Below, piece after piece: positions 24,383 through 34,039 of a stretch of DNA of 64,000 nt. Below the pieces are notes generated by a model. It ran no database searches. It was not told the origin of the DNA and saw only the letters and a list, made by a program, of their open reading frames with translations. Position 1 is the stretch's first letter, and each line of letters starts with the position of its first letter. The translations under genes were made by a program, and so were the position numbers. The stretch comes from UBA11136 sp964482135 (GTDB lineage Bacteria; Pseudomonadota; Alphaproteobacteria; UBA11136). The stretch covers positions 1 through 64,000 of the forward strand of contig CAYZWF010000008.1 in NCBI GenBank assembly GCA_964482135.1, in the 5' to 3' direction.

Positions 24383-26830
24383 TTAATATAAGCCCCCCGG
24401 CCCGGCAACAGGAGAATCCGCCACCGCGTTGAGGGCATTGCCGTCAATCACCGAACCCACGCCTTGCCCCGGCGAAGGTTCGGTGCCCGGCTTGAAGGCC
24501 TCGAGGATCACCCGCTTGTCCCCAGGAGCGGCGGGAAGGCCGGTGGTGGCGTTAACCCGCACCAGACGGATGCCGGGCGGCACCCGGAAGGGAATGCCCG
24601 GCTTTCCTTCCAGGGCGGCCTCCATGAAATCGCGGAACATGGGCGCGGCCACGCTCGATCCGGTTTCGCGGCCCAGGGTTTTCGGCTGGTCGAAGCCCAC
24701 ATAGACGCCCACGGCGAGATCGGGGGAAAACCCCACGAACCAGGTGTCGAAGCTTTTGTTGGTGGTCCCCGTCTTGCCCGCCAGCGGCTTGCCCACCGCC
24801 TTGATGCGGCGTCCGGTGCCGCGCTCCACCACGCCCTGGAGCATGGACACCACCTGGTAGGCGCTGGTGGAGTCCACCACCCGGGCACGGTTGTCGGGAG
24901 GTTCCGGCACCGCCAGACCGGCGTTCCAGAAAGCCGTGGTGCAGCCTTCACAGGGACGGTCGTCGTGACGATAGATGGTGCGGCCGATGCGGTTCTGGAT
25001 ACGGTCGATAAAGCTGGGGATGATGCGCTTGCCGCCGTTGACGAGTTGGGCGTAGGCGGTGGTGAGGTCAAGCAGGGTGGTCTCGCCCGCGCCCAGGGCC
25101 ATGGCCAGCTGGGACGGCATATTGTCCATGACGCCGAAGCGCCCCGCGTAATCCACCACCCTGTCCATGCCGATGGTCTGGGCCAGCCGCACCGTCATCA
25201 GATTGCGTGATTTCTCGATGCCCAGGCGCATGGGACTGGGGCCATAGAATTTCTTGGTGTAGTTGGCGGGCTTCCATTTGCCCAGCCCCGGCCCCTGGTC
25301 GATGACGAAGGGCGCATCGAGAATCAGGGTGGAAGGCGTGAACCCCTGTTCCAGCGCCGCCAGATAGACGAAAGGCTTGAACGCCGAGCCGGGCTGGCGC
25401 TTGGCCTGGGTGACGCGGTTGAACTCGCTCATGGAAAAGTCATAGCCCCCCGACATGGCGAGCACGCGCCCGGTATGGGGATCGAGCGCCACGAGGCCGC
25501 CGCCGATCTCGGGAATCTGCCGCAGGGCATAGGTGTTGGGAGGATAGGAAACCGGCGTCTCGTCTTTCGATCGCGGCGTCGAGGAGGTGACCTTCTCCAC
25601 CGCGATCACATCGCCGATGGCCAGCACCTCGCCGGCACGGCGCACCGATGGTCCCCGCTTGCCGTCCTTCAGGGCCTCGCGCGCCCATTTCATCTCGGCC
25701 AGTGGAATGGCGCCCAGCGCGCCGGACGGGAAACCGATATCCACGCTTTTGTCCGACACCGCCAGAACCACCGCGCGCTTCCAGTCCATCATACCCGGCG
25801 GCGGCGGCACGGCGGCCACCTGACGCGCCCAGTTGACACCGGGATTGATGTTGGTGAGGGGTCCGCGCCAGCCGTGACGGCGGTCATAGCTGCGCAGGCC
25901 GGCGCGCAGGATATCATCGGCGATCCCCTGGAGACGCGGGTCCACCGAAGTGCGCACCGAAAGGCCGCCCTCGTACAAGCCTTTATAGCCGTATCGTTCG
26001 AGGATTCTGCGCCGCACTTCCTCGAGGAAATATTCAGCCCTTGCGAATTGCGTGTCCTCGCGCCGGCGCACCTGCAAGGGCGTGGTCTTGGCCTCCAGCG
26101 CCTCGCCGGGGGTGATGTGGCCGTCGTCGAACATACGGTTGATGACCCAGTTGCGGCGCGCCAACGCCGCCTTGGGATAGCGGAAGGGATGATAGTTGTT
26201 GGGCGCCTTGGGCAAGGCGGCGAGATAGGCCACCTCGGCGATGGAAAGCTCGCCCAGGGATTTGTTGAAATAGTTGAGCGCGGCGGCGGCCACCCCGTAG
26301 GACCCCAGACCGAGATAAATCTCGTTGAGATAGAGTTCGAGAATGCGGTCCTTGGTAAACGCCCTCTCGATGCGGAAGGCGAGAATGGCTTCCTTGATCT
26401 TGCGCTCGATGGAAACCTCGTTGGTAAGCAGGAAATTCTTGGCCACCTGTTGGGTGATGGTGGAGGCGCCCTTGAGCCGGCGCTGGCTTCCCAAATTAGC
26501 GAGATTGGTGACCATGGCCCGCACCACGCCCAGGAAATCAATTCCCGGATGGGTATAGAAATTCTTGTCCTCGGCGGAGAGGAAGGCGTTGATCACCCGT
26601 TTCTGCATGGCGGAAATGGGAACGAAGACCCGCTTCTCCACGGCGTATTCGGCAATCAGGCGGCCGTCACCGGCATGGACGCGGGTCACCGTGGGGGGAT
26701 TGTAATCGGCCAGTTGTTTGTAGTCGGGCAGGCCGCGCCCGAAATGGTAGAGCACGTACAGACCGCTGCCCACACCAAGCATGGTGAGAATCAGAAGAAG
26801 AGAGAACAGGAATCCGATTGCTCTGAACAT
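24383..26830 (-). CDS. mrcA: Penicillin-binding protein 1A
   Basis: A bifunctional class A penicillin-binding protein of 815 aa (ATG at 26830, MFRAIGFLFSLLLILTML, an N-terminal membrane anchor). The GT51 glycosyltransferase domain carries EDKNFYTHPGIDFLG and STITQQVAKNFLL. The transpeptidase domain has the serine motif SAFKPF, SRN and KTGTTN. An OB-fold-like insert between them (around KRAVVLAVSDKSVDIGFPSGALG) is typical of PBP1A. It works in peptidoglycan synthesis at the inner membrane. It follows amiC on the same strand, a conserved murein-gene pairing. Confidence 0.95.
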   Translation of the reverse strand: MFRAIGFLFSLLLILTMLGVGSGLYVLYHFGRGLPDYKQLADYNPPTVTRVHAGDGRLIAEYAVEKRVFVPISAMQKRVINAFLSAEDKNFYTHPGIDFLGVVRAMVTNLANLGSQRRLKGASTITQQVAKNFLLTNEVSIERKIKEAILAFRIERAFTKDRILELYLNEIYLGLGSYGVAAAALNYFNKSLGELSIAEVAYLAALPKAPNNYHPFRYPKAALARRNWVINRMFDDGHITPGEALEAKTTPLQVRRREDTQFARAEYFLEEVRRRILERYGYKGLYEGGLSVRTSVDPRLQGIADDILRAGLRSYDRRHGWRGPLTNINPGVNWARQVAAVPPPPGMMDWKRAVVLAVSDKSVDIGFPSGALGAIPLAEMKWAREALKDGKRGPSVRRAGEVLAIGDVIAVEKVTSSTPRSKDETPVSYPPNTYALRQIPEIGGGLVALDPHTGRVLAMSGGYDFSMSEFNRVTQAKRQPGSAFKPFVYLAALEQGFTPSTLILDAPFVIDQGPGLGKWKPANYTKKFYGPSPMRLGIEKSRNLMTVRLAQTIGMDRVVDYAGRFGVMDNMPSQLAMALGAGETTLLDLTTAYAQLVNGGKRIIPSFIDRIQNRIGRTIYRHDDRPCEGCTTAFWNAGLAVPEPPDNRARVVDSTSAYQVVSMLQGVVERGTGRRIKAVGKPLAGKTGTTNKSFDTWFVGFSPDLAVGVYVGFDQPKTLGRETGSSVAAPMFRDFMEAALEGKPGIPFRVPPGIRLVRVNATTGLPAAPGDKRVILEAFKPGTEPSPGQGVGSVIDGNALNAVADSPVAGPGGLY

Positions 26831-26930
26831 ATGCGCGTCACTGCAGTCACAATAGTCGCTGGGGGCATCGTGGAGGCCAGGTCGCAAATTCGCGAACCAC
26901 CAACAACCCTATGGGAGGAATGCGGCAGGT

Positions 26931-28301
26931 TTATGACCGGCGCAGATTATCCTTCCAGGCGAAGAATTTGTCCACGGCGGTGACGATGGCCGCGCCCAGC
27001 TTGGCACGATATTTGGAATCGCGCAGCAGACGTTCCTCCCTGGCGTTGGAGAGATAGCCCAGCTCTACCAGCACCGAGGGAATATCGGGCGCCTTGAGCA
27101 CCGCGAAGCCGGCGAAACGGTGGGTCTTGTGCAGCACTTTGACCTGACGCCGGAAGTCGGTGATCAGAAGGTTGGCGAAGTGAGCCGACAGGTTCATGGT
27201 TTCGCGCTGGGCCAGATCGATGAGGATATTCGTCACCTCCGGCGTCTCGTAGGTGAGGTCGATGCCGGCGATCAGGTCCGATTTGTTTTCCGACTTGGCC
27301 AGGGCCGCGGCCTCTTTGTCGGAGGCTGTCTCGGACAGGGTATAGACGGAAAGCCCCCGGATGCTCCGGTTCTTGATGCTGTCGGCGTGCAGCGAAATGA
27401 AGAGGTCGCCGTCGGCCTGGCGCGCCTTGGCCAGACGGCCGCGCAGACGGATGAAGATATCCCGGTTGCGCGTCAGCACCACCCTGTAGCGGCCCGTGGC
27501 CTCGAACTTCTTCTTCAGTTCCTTGGCCATGGCCAGGGTGATGGCCTTTTCAAAACGCCCGCTTTTTCCGGTGGCGCCGGGGTCGACGCCGCCGTGACCG
27601 GGGTCGAGGACGATGGTGCGCTTGCCGGGCTTGCGTGGCGGCTTGGGCGTTCCCGGCGGAAGATCACCGGGATCCGGCGGCAGTGGAAGCAGCGCCACAT
27701 CCCCGGCCGAAGATGAAGGCGGCGGGACCGTGGGCCGCGGCGGGGGCGAGGCCCGTGTGGAGGGTGCGGGAGGCGGCCGCGGCCTGGATTTCTGGGCTTT
27801 CAGAAAAGCCGCCGGGCTCACCTTCTCGAGATCGAGCACAAGGCGGGGGGGCGACGCGCCGTTTGAGTCCAGAACGAACGCCTTCTTCACCGTCACCGGG
27901 CCTGCCACATCGAACACAAGACGGGAATTCCCCGCCTTGAAGAGGCCATAGCGGAACTGTTTCACCACCCCCGCCACGCTTGAAATCTTGGGGATGTCCC
28001 AGGCTATCTCCGGCAGGTCCACCACCACGCGGTAGGGATCGGACAGGGTGAAGACGCTGAAATGCACCCTATGGCTGAGGTCGAGAACCACCCGTGTTTC
28101 GGTCTTGGAACGGTTGCCGAAGCGCACCCCCGTCACGGTGGCACCCGCCTCCGCGGGCGCGGCGGCGGCACTGGAGACGACGCCGGGAATGACGCCGGAA
28201 GTGGTAGCGGAGAACGTGACGGTAAGGGTGGCGAGGAGCACCGCGGCGAAGAGACTCGCCGCCAAGAGATGCCGTCCGAACCGGGCCGCTGAATTCCACA
28301 T
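26931..28301 (-). CDS. amiC: N-acetylmuramoyl-L-alanine amidase AmiC-like
   Basis: A 456-aa periplasmic zinc amidase that cuts the lactyl-peptide bond of murein and helps separate daughter cells. It has an N-terminal signal sequence (about residues 10-35), then an AMIN domain (about 50-160, VTGVRFGNRSKTETRVVLDL). A proline-rich linker (about 175-225) follows, then the Amidase_3 catalytic domain with zinc-site segments LDPGHGGVDPGATG, FEKAITLAM and SLHADS. The overall order matches AmiC/AmiA-type enzymes. It is 100 bp upstream of the PBP1A start and divergent from rne. Confidence 0.92.
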   Translation of the reverse strand: MWNSAARFGRHLLAASLFAAVLLATLTVTFSATTSGVIPGVVSSAAAAPAEAGATVTGVRFGNRSKTETRVVLDLSHRVHFSVFTLSDPYRVVVDLPEIAWDIPKISSVAGVVKQFRYGLFKAGNSRLVFDVAGPVTVKKAFVLDSNGASPPRLVLDLEKVSPAAFLKAQKSRPRPPPAPSTRASPPPRPTVPPPSSSAGDVALLPLPPDPGDLPPGTPKPPRKPGKRTIVLDPGHGGVDPGATGKSGRFEKAITLAMAKELKKKFEATGRYRVVLTRNRDIFIRLRGRLAKARQADGDLFISLHADSIKNRSIRGLSVYTLSETASDKEAAALAKSENKSDLIAGIDLTYETPEVTNILIDLAQRETMNLSAHFANLLITDFRRQVKVLHKTHRFAGFAVLKAPDIPSVLVELGYLSNAREERLLRDSKYRAKLGAAIVTAVDKFFAWKDNLRRS

Positions 28302-28741
28302 CTAGAGGATTTTCATCCTTTTCTAACTATATCTGCCCATTGTTTAGCATAGATTTCCCGCCGCCATCAAATTCCAGCGTCAAGAAAAAGAAGCCGTCAC
28401 ACAATATCGTGTTGTGGAACCGCCATGCGGTGAGTATGTTGAACCCGCGAACGAGCCGCGGCCGGCGCCGATCCGCATTCGGGTTTTCCCCAGGCGGGGA
28501 GGAAGTTGGCGAGGCGGTAACATAACTTAGTCTGGAGCCCCCCGGCACTTGCCGGATGCGCGGTTTCCTTGGCGCGGCCTCCCTGGTTTTTCCCTTTGGA
28601 GAACCATGTGTACGAGGCGCCGTTGACGGGAAACGTTCCGGTATCGGATGGCTTCTTAAAGATAACAGATAAGTATGGCGCGCCGCCGCCCGATGCGCAT
28701 TCCGGGCAGAAGCAGGTCGCGCCTGTGGAGAATATAGCCTC
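28302..28741. other. 440-bp intergenic region between amiC and rne
   Basis: This non-coding stretch must contain the divergent amiC and rne promoters. I could not pick convincing -35/-10 pairs. Small structures seen are CCGGCACTTGCCGG (a short GC hairpin near 28540) and AGGATGAAAATCCT just upstream of amiC. A long rne leader would be in keeping with leader-based RNase E autoregulation in enterobacteria, but no homologous element is recognisable here. Confidence 0.6.
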
Positions 28742-31399
28742 ATGGCTAAAAGGATGCTGATTGACGCGTCCCAGCCCGAAGAAACCCGGGTGGTCGTGCT
28801 CAGCGGAAATACTCTCGAAGACTTTGACTTCGAGAGTTCCGCGAAAAAATCCCTCAAAGGTAATATCTATCTGGCGAAAGTGGTGCGGGTCGAGCCGTCG
28901 TTGCAGGCGGCCTTCGTCGATTTCGGCGGCTCCCGGCACGGATTCCTTGCCTTTAACGAAATCCATCCCGACTATTACAAGATTCCGGTCGCCGACCGCG
29001 AAGCCCTTATCGCCGAAGAAGCGCGAATGGCCCCGGATGTGGATGTGGACACGGATGTGGATACGGATGTGGACACGGGCGCCGATACGGCTTCGCAATC
29101 TTCTCCGGACATGGACGTGGCGGAAGAAATGGCGGAGGAAATGCCTGGGGAGATAGCAGGAGACTCGGAACCCTCTGCCAAGGATGAGGGCGATGAAACC
29201 GATGCCGGAAAAAAATCAAAGCCTGCCAGAAAGTCCACCAAAAAATCCGCGAAGGGGTCTGTGAAGGAATCTGAAAAAGAATCTGTGGCCCTGAGTGGCG
29301 GCGTCAAGGACGAGGTCCTCACCGAGGCCCCCGCAGGCGCGGATGAAAAAGACGCGGATAAAAAAGAAAAAGAGAAGGAAGGTAAAGCCGCCAAATCCGA
29401 CGACGATGCCACCACCACCGACGACAACGATGACGACGAGGCCGACCAGAACGACAAGGACGAGGCGCTTGCGGATTTGGAAACCGTAGGCGGCGACACC
29501 GACGAGGACATGGCGCCGAAACGGGCCCCGGCAACGCGGCGCTATAAAATCCAGGAAGTCATCAAGCGCGGCCAGGTGGTTCTGGTCCAGGTGGCCAAGG
29601 AAGAACGCGGCACCAAGGGAGCCGCCCTGACCACACGCATATCACTGGCCGGACGCTATTGCGTGCTGATGCCCAACATGGCCCGGGGCGGTGGAATCTC
29701 GCGCAAAATCGCCAATCTCGCCGACCGCCGCAAGCTCAGAATCATCCTCGACGGATTGTCCATCCCCGATGGCATCGCCGTCATCGTACGCACCGCGGGG
29801 CGCGAGCGCACCAAGGCCGAAATCAAGCGCGACTATGAATATCTCATGCGTTTGTGGAGCGAAATCCGCGACGCCACCCTGCAGTCCTCGGCGCCGTCCC
29901 TGGTCCATGAAGAGGCCAACATTATCAAGCGCGCCATCCGTGACCTTTATTCGCGCGACATGGAAGAGGTGCTGATAGACAGCGAAGACGGCTATCGCCT
30001 GGCCAAGGAATCCATGCGTATGCTCACGCCGAGCCACGCCAAGCGGGTAAAGCGCTATCGCGACGACGAGGTCCCCCTGTTCAGCCGTTTTGACATGGAA
30101 GACCAGATCGACGCCATCCACAGTCACACCATGCGGCTTAAGTCCGGGGGCTATATCGTCATTGACCAGACCGAGGCGCTGGTCGCCATCGACGTCAATT
30201 CCGGGCGCTCCACCCGTGAACGCAATATCGAGGAAACCGCGCTCAAGACCAATCTCGAGGCCGCCGACGAAGTGGCCCGTCAGTTGCGGTTGCGGGATTT
30301 TGCCGGTCTTATCGTCATCGACTTCATCGATATGGGCGAGCACCGCAACCGCTCGAAGGTGGAAAAGCGCATCAAGGAAGCGCTCAAGACCGACCGCGCC
30401 CGCATCCAGATCGGCCGTATCAGCGGTTTTGGCTTGTTGGAGATGTCGCGCCAGCGGCTGCGCCCCAGCCTCCACGAAATCAGCACCCAGACCTGTCCCC
30501 ATTGCGGCGGCAGGGGTGTTGTGCGCTCGGTGGAATCCACGGCGCTCCACGTCTTGCGCGCCATAGAAAAGGAAAGTCCGCGCAGCCGCGACGGCCAGCT
30601 GTCCGTTCATGTGCCGCCCGAGGTGGACCTTTATATCCTCAACCAGAAGCGCGATATCCTGAGCGCCATAGAGGCCCGTCACGGTATCCGTGTCATGGTT
30701 CACCATGACGCGGCCCTGGTCCCGCCCGACTTCCGCATCGAAGGCGCCGCCGCCGCAAAAACCCCCGCCGGCAAGGCCGGTGCAAGGGATGAGGCCAAGG
30801 ACAAGTCTTCGGCGCCGCGGCGGCGGGGACGGCGCCGCACCAAGGACAGCGAGGAGGCCTCGGCGGACGCAACCGCTCAGGCTGCCGCCCCGGCCGGAGA
30901 AAAATCCGGAGACAGGGACGACCAGGAGGACAAACCTGTCCGCAAGCGCCGCCGGCGCGGCAAGCGCGGCGGCAGGCGGCATTCGCGCAAAAGCGCCGCT
31001 GCTGAAACGCAAACCGGAACCGCTACTGAATCTATAAATGGGGACTCCGGGCCGGAGGCGGGTTCCGCAACCCCAGAAAAGGTAACTACGGAAGAGGCGG
31101 CCCCAGGAAAAGCGGCCACGGAAGAGGTAAAAACGGAAGAGGGCGAGAAAGCCGCCGCCAAGCCACGGAAGCGTGCGCCGCGCCGCACCAGAAAACCCGC
31201 CAAGAGCGCGGCCGAAAAGAAGGCCGAAAAAGAGACCGGAAAAGAAACTGCGGCGGCAGATGACAAGGCCGGGGATTCCAAGGCCGCAAAAAAAGAGAAG
31301 GCTGTGGAGGACGTCCCCGCCACCCCCGCTGCTGCCGGGGCGCCACCCGCCGCCGACAAGCCAAAACGCCGAGGCTGGTGGAATTCACTGATGGAATAG
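28742..31399 (+). CDS. rne: Ribonuclease E (Rne/Rng family) with acidic S1 insertion
   Basis: An endoribonuclease that initiates mRNA decay and processes rRNA and tRNA, 885 aa. An S1 domain begins at about residue 37 (KGNIYLAKVVRVEPSLQAAF). It is interrupted by a low-complexity acidic/lysine-rich insert (about residues 95-265) and resumes at RYKIQEVIKRGQ. The catalytic aspartates are Asp484 (VAIDVNSGR) and Asp527 (IVIDFIDM), and the zinc-link CPHC begins at Cys585. Each is 181 residues later than in E. coli, so the insert accounts for the whole shift. The C-terminal scaffold is Lys/Arg/Glu-rich and ends KRRGWWNSLME, a motif like the alphaproteobacterial terminal RNase E peptide. Confidence 0.96.
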   Translation: MAKRMLIDASQPEETRVVVLSGNTLEDFDFESSAKKSLKGNIYLAKVVRVEPSLQAAFVDFGGSRHGFLAFNEIHPDYYKIPVADREALIAEEARMAPDVDVDTDVDTDVDTGADTASQSSPDMDVAEEMAEEMPGEIAGDSEPSAKDEGDETDAGKKSKPARKSTKKSAKGSVKESEKESVALSGGVKDEVLTEAPAGADEKDADKKEKEKEGKAAKSDDDATTTDDNDDDEADQNDKDEALADLETVGGDTDEDMAPKRAPATRRYKIQEVIKRGQVVLVQVAKEERGTKGAALTTRISLAGRYCVLMPNMARGGGISRKIANLADRRKLRIILDGLSIPDGIAVIVRTAGRERTKAEIKRDYEYLMRLWSEIRDATLQSSAPSLVHEEANIIKRAIRDLYSRDMEEVLIDSEDGYRLAKESMRMLTPSHAKRVKRYRDDEVPLFSRFDMEDQIDAIHSHTMRLKSGGYIVIDQTEALVAIDVNSGRSTRERNIEETALKTNLEAADEVARQLRLRDFAGLIVIDFIDMGEHRNRSKVEKRIKEALKTDRARIQIGRISGFGLLEMSRQRLRPSLHEISTQTCPHCGGRGVVRSVESTALHVLRAIEKESPRSRDGQLSVHVPPEVDLYILNQKRDILSAIEARHGIRVMVHHDAALVPPDFRIEGAAAAKTPAGKAGARDEAKDKSSAPRRRGRRRTKDSEEASADATAQAAAPAGEKSGDRDDQEDKPVRKRRRRGKRGGRRHSRKSAAAETQTGTATESINGDSGPEAGSATPEKVTTEEAAPGKAATEEVKTEEGEKAAAKPRKRAPRRTRKPAKSAAEKKAEKETGKETAAADDKAGDSKAAKKEKAVEDVPATPAAAGAPPAADKPKRRGWWNSLME

Positions 31400-31416
31400 G
31401 ATCAGCGGGAGCGTAA

Positions 31417-32574
31417 TCAGCGCTTCCAGTCTTTCAGCCGCGCCACCGCTTCTTCCATGGCAGCCGCCGGACCGGCGAAGGACAGACGGATGGCGCGGTG
31501 GCCCGAGACGGGGTCGAAATCCGTTCCCGGCGTCGTCGCCACCCCGGTCTCGGCCAGCATGCGATGACAGAAATCGTGGCTGTCATTGGTCAGTTCCGAA
31601 ACATCCGCATAGAGGTAAAACGCCCCGTCGGAGGGCGCCATCCGGTCGAATCCGGCTTGCGGCAGGCCGTCCAGCAAAATCTCACGGTTGCGGGCATAGG
31701 TGGCCACGTTGGCGTCGAGCTCTGGGATACAGTCGAAGACGCTCATGGCTGCGTTCTGGGACAGGCAGGGCGGGGAAATAAACAGGTTCTGGGACAGGCT
31801 CTCCACCGCCCGCAACAGATCATCGGGCACCACCATCCAGCCCAGACGCCAGCCCGGCATGGCGAAATATTTAGAGAAGCTGTTGATGACGATGGCCTCG
31901 CTGCTGAAAGACAGGGCCGAGACCGCCGCCAGATCAGAGGCCCCGAAGGTAATGCCGTGATAAATCTCGTCCGAGATGAGGCGGATGCCCTGGTCCCGGC
32001 AGTGATCGGCGATGGCGCGGAATTCCCCGGCCGGCAAAACGGTGCCGGTGGGGTTGGAGGGGCTGGCGATAATCAGCCCGTCGAGGGGGGCGTCCACCTG
32101 TTCCAGCATCCCGACCGTGGGCTGGAACCGGGTTTCCGGCCCCACCGGGAGCGCCACCACCTCCACCCCCAGCGCGGTCAGGATATTGCGGTAGGCGGGA
32201 TAGCCGGGCATGGCCAGGGCCACCCGGTCGCCCACATCGAAAGCGGCGAGAAAGGCCAGCACGAAAGCCCCCGAAGACCCCGTGGTGACGGCGATGCGGC
32301 CCGGCGCCACGGCGATGTCCTCGCGCGCTTGGTAATAGGCGGCGATGCGTTCCCGCAAGGGCGGAATGCCCAGTGACTCGGTATAGCCCGGCAGGTTCTT
32401 GTCCAGCAGTTCGTGAGCCCGCGCCACCACAGGCGCCGGGGTGGGCGCGCTGGGTTCCCCCAGTTCGAGGTGGAGCACATCGCCGCCATCGGCCACGCGC
32501 TGGTTGGCGAAGCGCAGCATTTCCATGACGATGAAGGGGGAGATTTCCCCCCGGCGCGAGCTTTTCAGCGCCAT
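31417..32574 (-). CDS. Pyridoxal-phosphate-dependent aminotransferase, class I/II
   Basis: A fold-type I aminotransferase of 385 aa. The PLP-binding lysine is Lys235 in NSFSKYFAMPGWRLGW. The NPTG (174-177) and DEIY (202-205) motifs of the aspartate aminotransferase superfamily are present. The exact substrate cannot be read from the sequence; close relatives are annotated as aspartate or general amino-acid aminotransferases. It is convergent with rne (17 bp apart) and divergent from the M48 protease gene. Confidence 0.9.
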   Translation of the reverse strand: MALKSSRRGEISPFIVMEMLRFANQRVADGGDVLHLELGEPSAPTPAPVVARAHELLDKNLPGYTESLGIPPLRERIAAYYQAREDIAVAPGRIAVTTGSSGAFVLAFLAAFDVGDRVALAMPGYPAYRNILTALGVEVVALPVGPETRFQPTVGMLEQVDAPLDGLIIASPSNPTGTVLPAGEFRAIADHCRDQGIRLISDEIYHGITFGASDLAAVSALSFSSEAIVINSFSKYFAMPGWRLGWMVVPDDLLRAVESLSQNLFISPPCLSQNAAMSVFDCIPELDANVATYARNREILLDGLPQAGFDRMAPSDGAFYLYADVSELTNDSHDFCHRMLAETGVATTPGTDFDPVSGHRAIRLSFAGPAAAMEEAVARLKDWKR

Positions 32575-32682
32575 AATGCCTCTTTTCGGCCTTTTTGACC
32601 TGTTATGGGTTGCATTGACGGCACGAGATTTACTCCCTACTTAAGACGGGACTCAATAACGAGAAACCTCAGGACGACCCTT

Positions 32683-34026
32683 TTGCGCAAGCCTTTCCTT
32701 TTCCGCTCCACAGTCTTTCTCGCCGCCATAATGACCGCGCTTGTGGTCTTTGCCGGCGATGCCCGCGCGCTTATCCGCGATGAAGAGATTGAAACTACCA
32801 TTCGTTCCTGGAGCACGCCAATCTTCAGTGCCGCCGATCTCAACCCCGATTCGGTGGCGGTCTATATCGTACCCGACACCGCCCTCAACGCCTTCGTTTC
32901 CGGAGGACAGAATATTTTTCTCACCTCCGGCCTGTTGATGCGCAGCGAGACCGCCGGCCAGGTCAAGGGTGTCATCGCCCATGAGACCGGCCATATCGCG
33001 GGGGGACACCTGGCCCGCCTCCAGGAAGCCCTGAAACACGCCCAGCTCGAATCCATCATCGCCATGGTGCTGGGCGCCGGGATCATCGCCACCGGCACGG
33101 AACAGTCCGGCGCCGGTGGAGTCGCCGTCATTACGGGAGGGCAGGAGGTGGCCGGACGCAACCTGTTGAAATATACCCGCGGCCAGGAAGCCGCCGCCGA
33201 TCAGGCCGCCATGTCCTATCTCGACCGCACCGGACAGTCGTCGAAGGGCATGGAGGATTTCATGCGTATCCTGGCCCAGCACGAGGCCATCTATGTGGGC
33301 AAGGGCGATCCCTATATGCGGTCCCATCCCATGACCCGGGACCGCGTCGAGGTGATCGGCAACCATGTGGCCAATTCGCGGCTTTCCGGCGTGCCGGAGC
33401 CGGAGCGGGATGTTCTTGCTCATGCCCGCATGCGGGCCAAGCTGTTGGCCTTTATCGAGCCCCTGGACCGCACCCTGAAGGAATATCCCGAGAGCGACAC
33501 CTCCCTGCCCGCCCGCTACGCCCGGGCCATCGCCTATTACCGCAAGGCCAACCTCGCCCGCGCCCTACCACTCGTGGACGGCCTCATCGCCGAACATCCC
33601 GACGATCCTTATTTTCACGAATTGCGGGGCCAGATGCTGTTCGAGAACGGACATGTGGCCGCGGCCGTGCAGTCCTATAAGGTGGCGGTGGGGCTGAAAC
33701 CCGGCAGCGCGCTGTTTCTCACCATGCTGGGCCAAGCCCAGCTTGAACTCAACGATCCGGCCCAGACCCAGGCCGCCACCGCCCATCTGGTGGAGGCGGT
33801 GAAGCTGGAAAAGGAAAATGCCGCGTCCTGGAACTTCCTCGCCATCGCCTATGGCCGTCAGGGCGAAATCGGGCTTTCGTCCCTGGCGCTGGCTGAGAAG
33901 TTCCTCATCCACGGCCAGAACAAGGACGCCCGCGCCCAGGCCAAGCGGGCGGAAAAGGCGCTGCCCCATGGTTCGCCGGGCTGGCTGAGGGCCCAGGACA
34001 TCATCACCGTCGCCAAGAATAAGTGA
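32683..34026 (+). CDS. M48 family periplasmic metalloprotease, BepA-like, with TPR domain
   Basis: A probable periplasmic zinc protease and chaperone for outer-membrane assembly. The TTG at 32683 is preferred because AGGA lies 8 nt upstream and it places a signal sequence (MRKPFLFRSTVFLAAIMTAL, cleavage near ARA) at the start. An ATG at 32605 would add 26 residues. From the TTG it is 447 aa. The zinc motif HETGH is at 100-104, with the third ligand probably in KYTRGQEAAADQAAM. The C-terminal third holds TPR-like helices. It is followed after 13 bp by a DsbA-type gene, suggesting an envelope-quality pair. Confidence 0.9.
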   Translation: MRKPFLFRSTVFLAAIMTALVVFAGDARALIRDEEIETTIRSWSTPIFSAADLNPDSVAVYIVPDTALNAFVSGGQNIFLTSGLLMRSETAGQVKGVIAHETGHIAGGHLARLQEALKHAQLESIIAMVLGAGIIATGTEQSGAGGVAVITGGQEVAGRNLLKYTRGQEAAADQAAMSYLDRTGQSSKGMEDFMRILAQHEAIYVGKGDPYMRSHPMTRDRVEVIGNHVANSRLSGVPEPERDVLAHARMRAKLLAFIEPLDRTLKEYPESDTSLPARYARAIAYYRKANLARALPLVDGLIAEHPDDPYFHELRGQMLFENGHVAAAVQSYKVAVGLKPGSALFLTMLGQAQLELNDPAQTQAATAHLVEAVKLEKENAASWNFLAIAYGRQGEIGLSSLALAEKFLIHGQNKDARAQAKRAEKALPHGSPGWLRAQDIITVAKNK

Positions 34027-34039
34027 GGAGAAATCCCCA

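Noticed and set aside
29036..29080. Tandem DNA repeat in rne as an independent element
   Set aside because: It is a coding VDT repeat inside the RNase E S1 insert and is in frame with the flanking protein.
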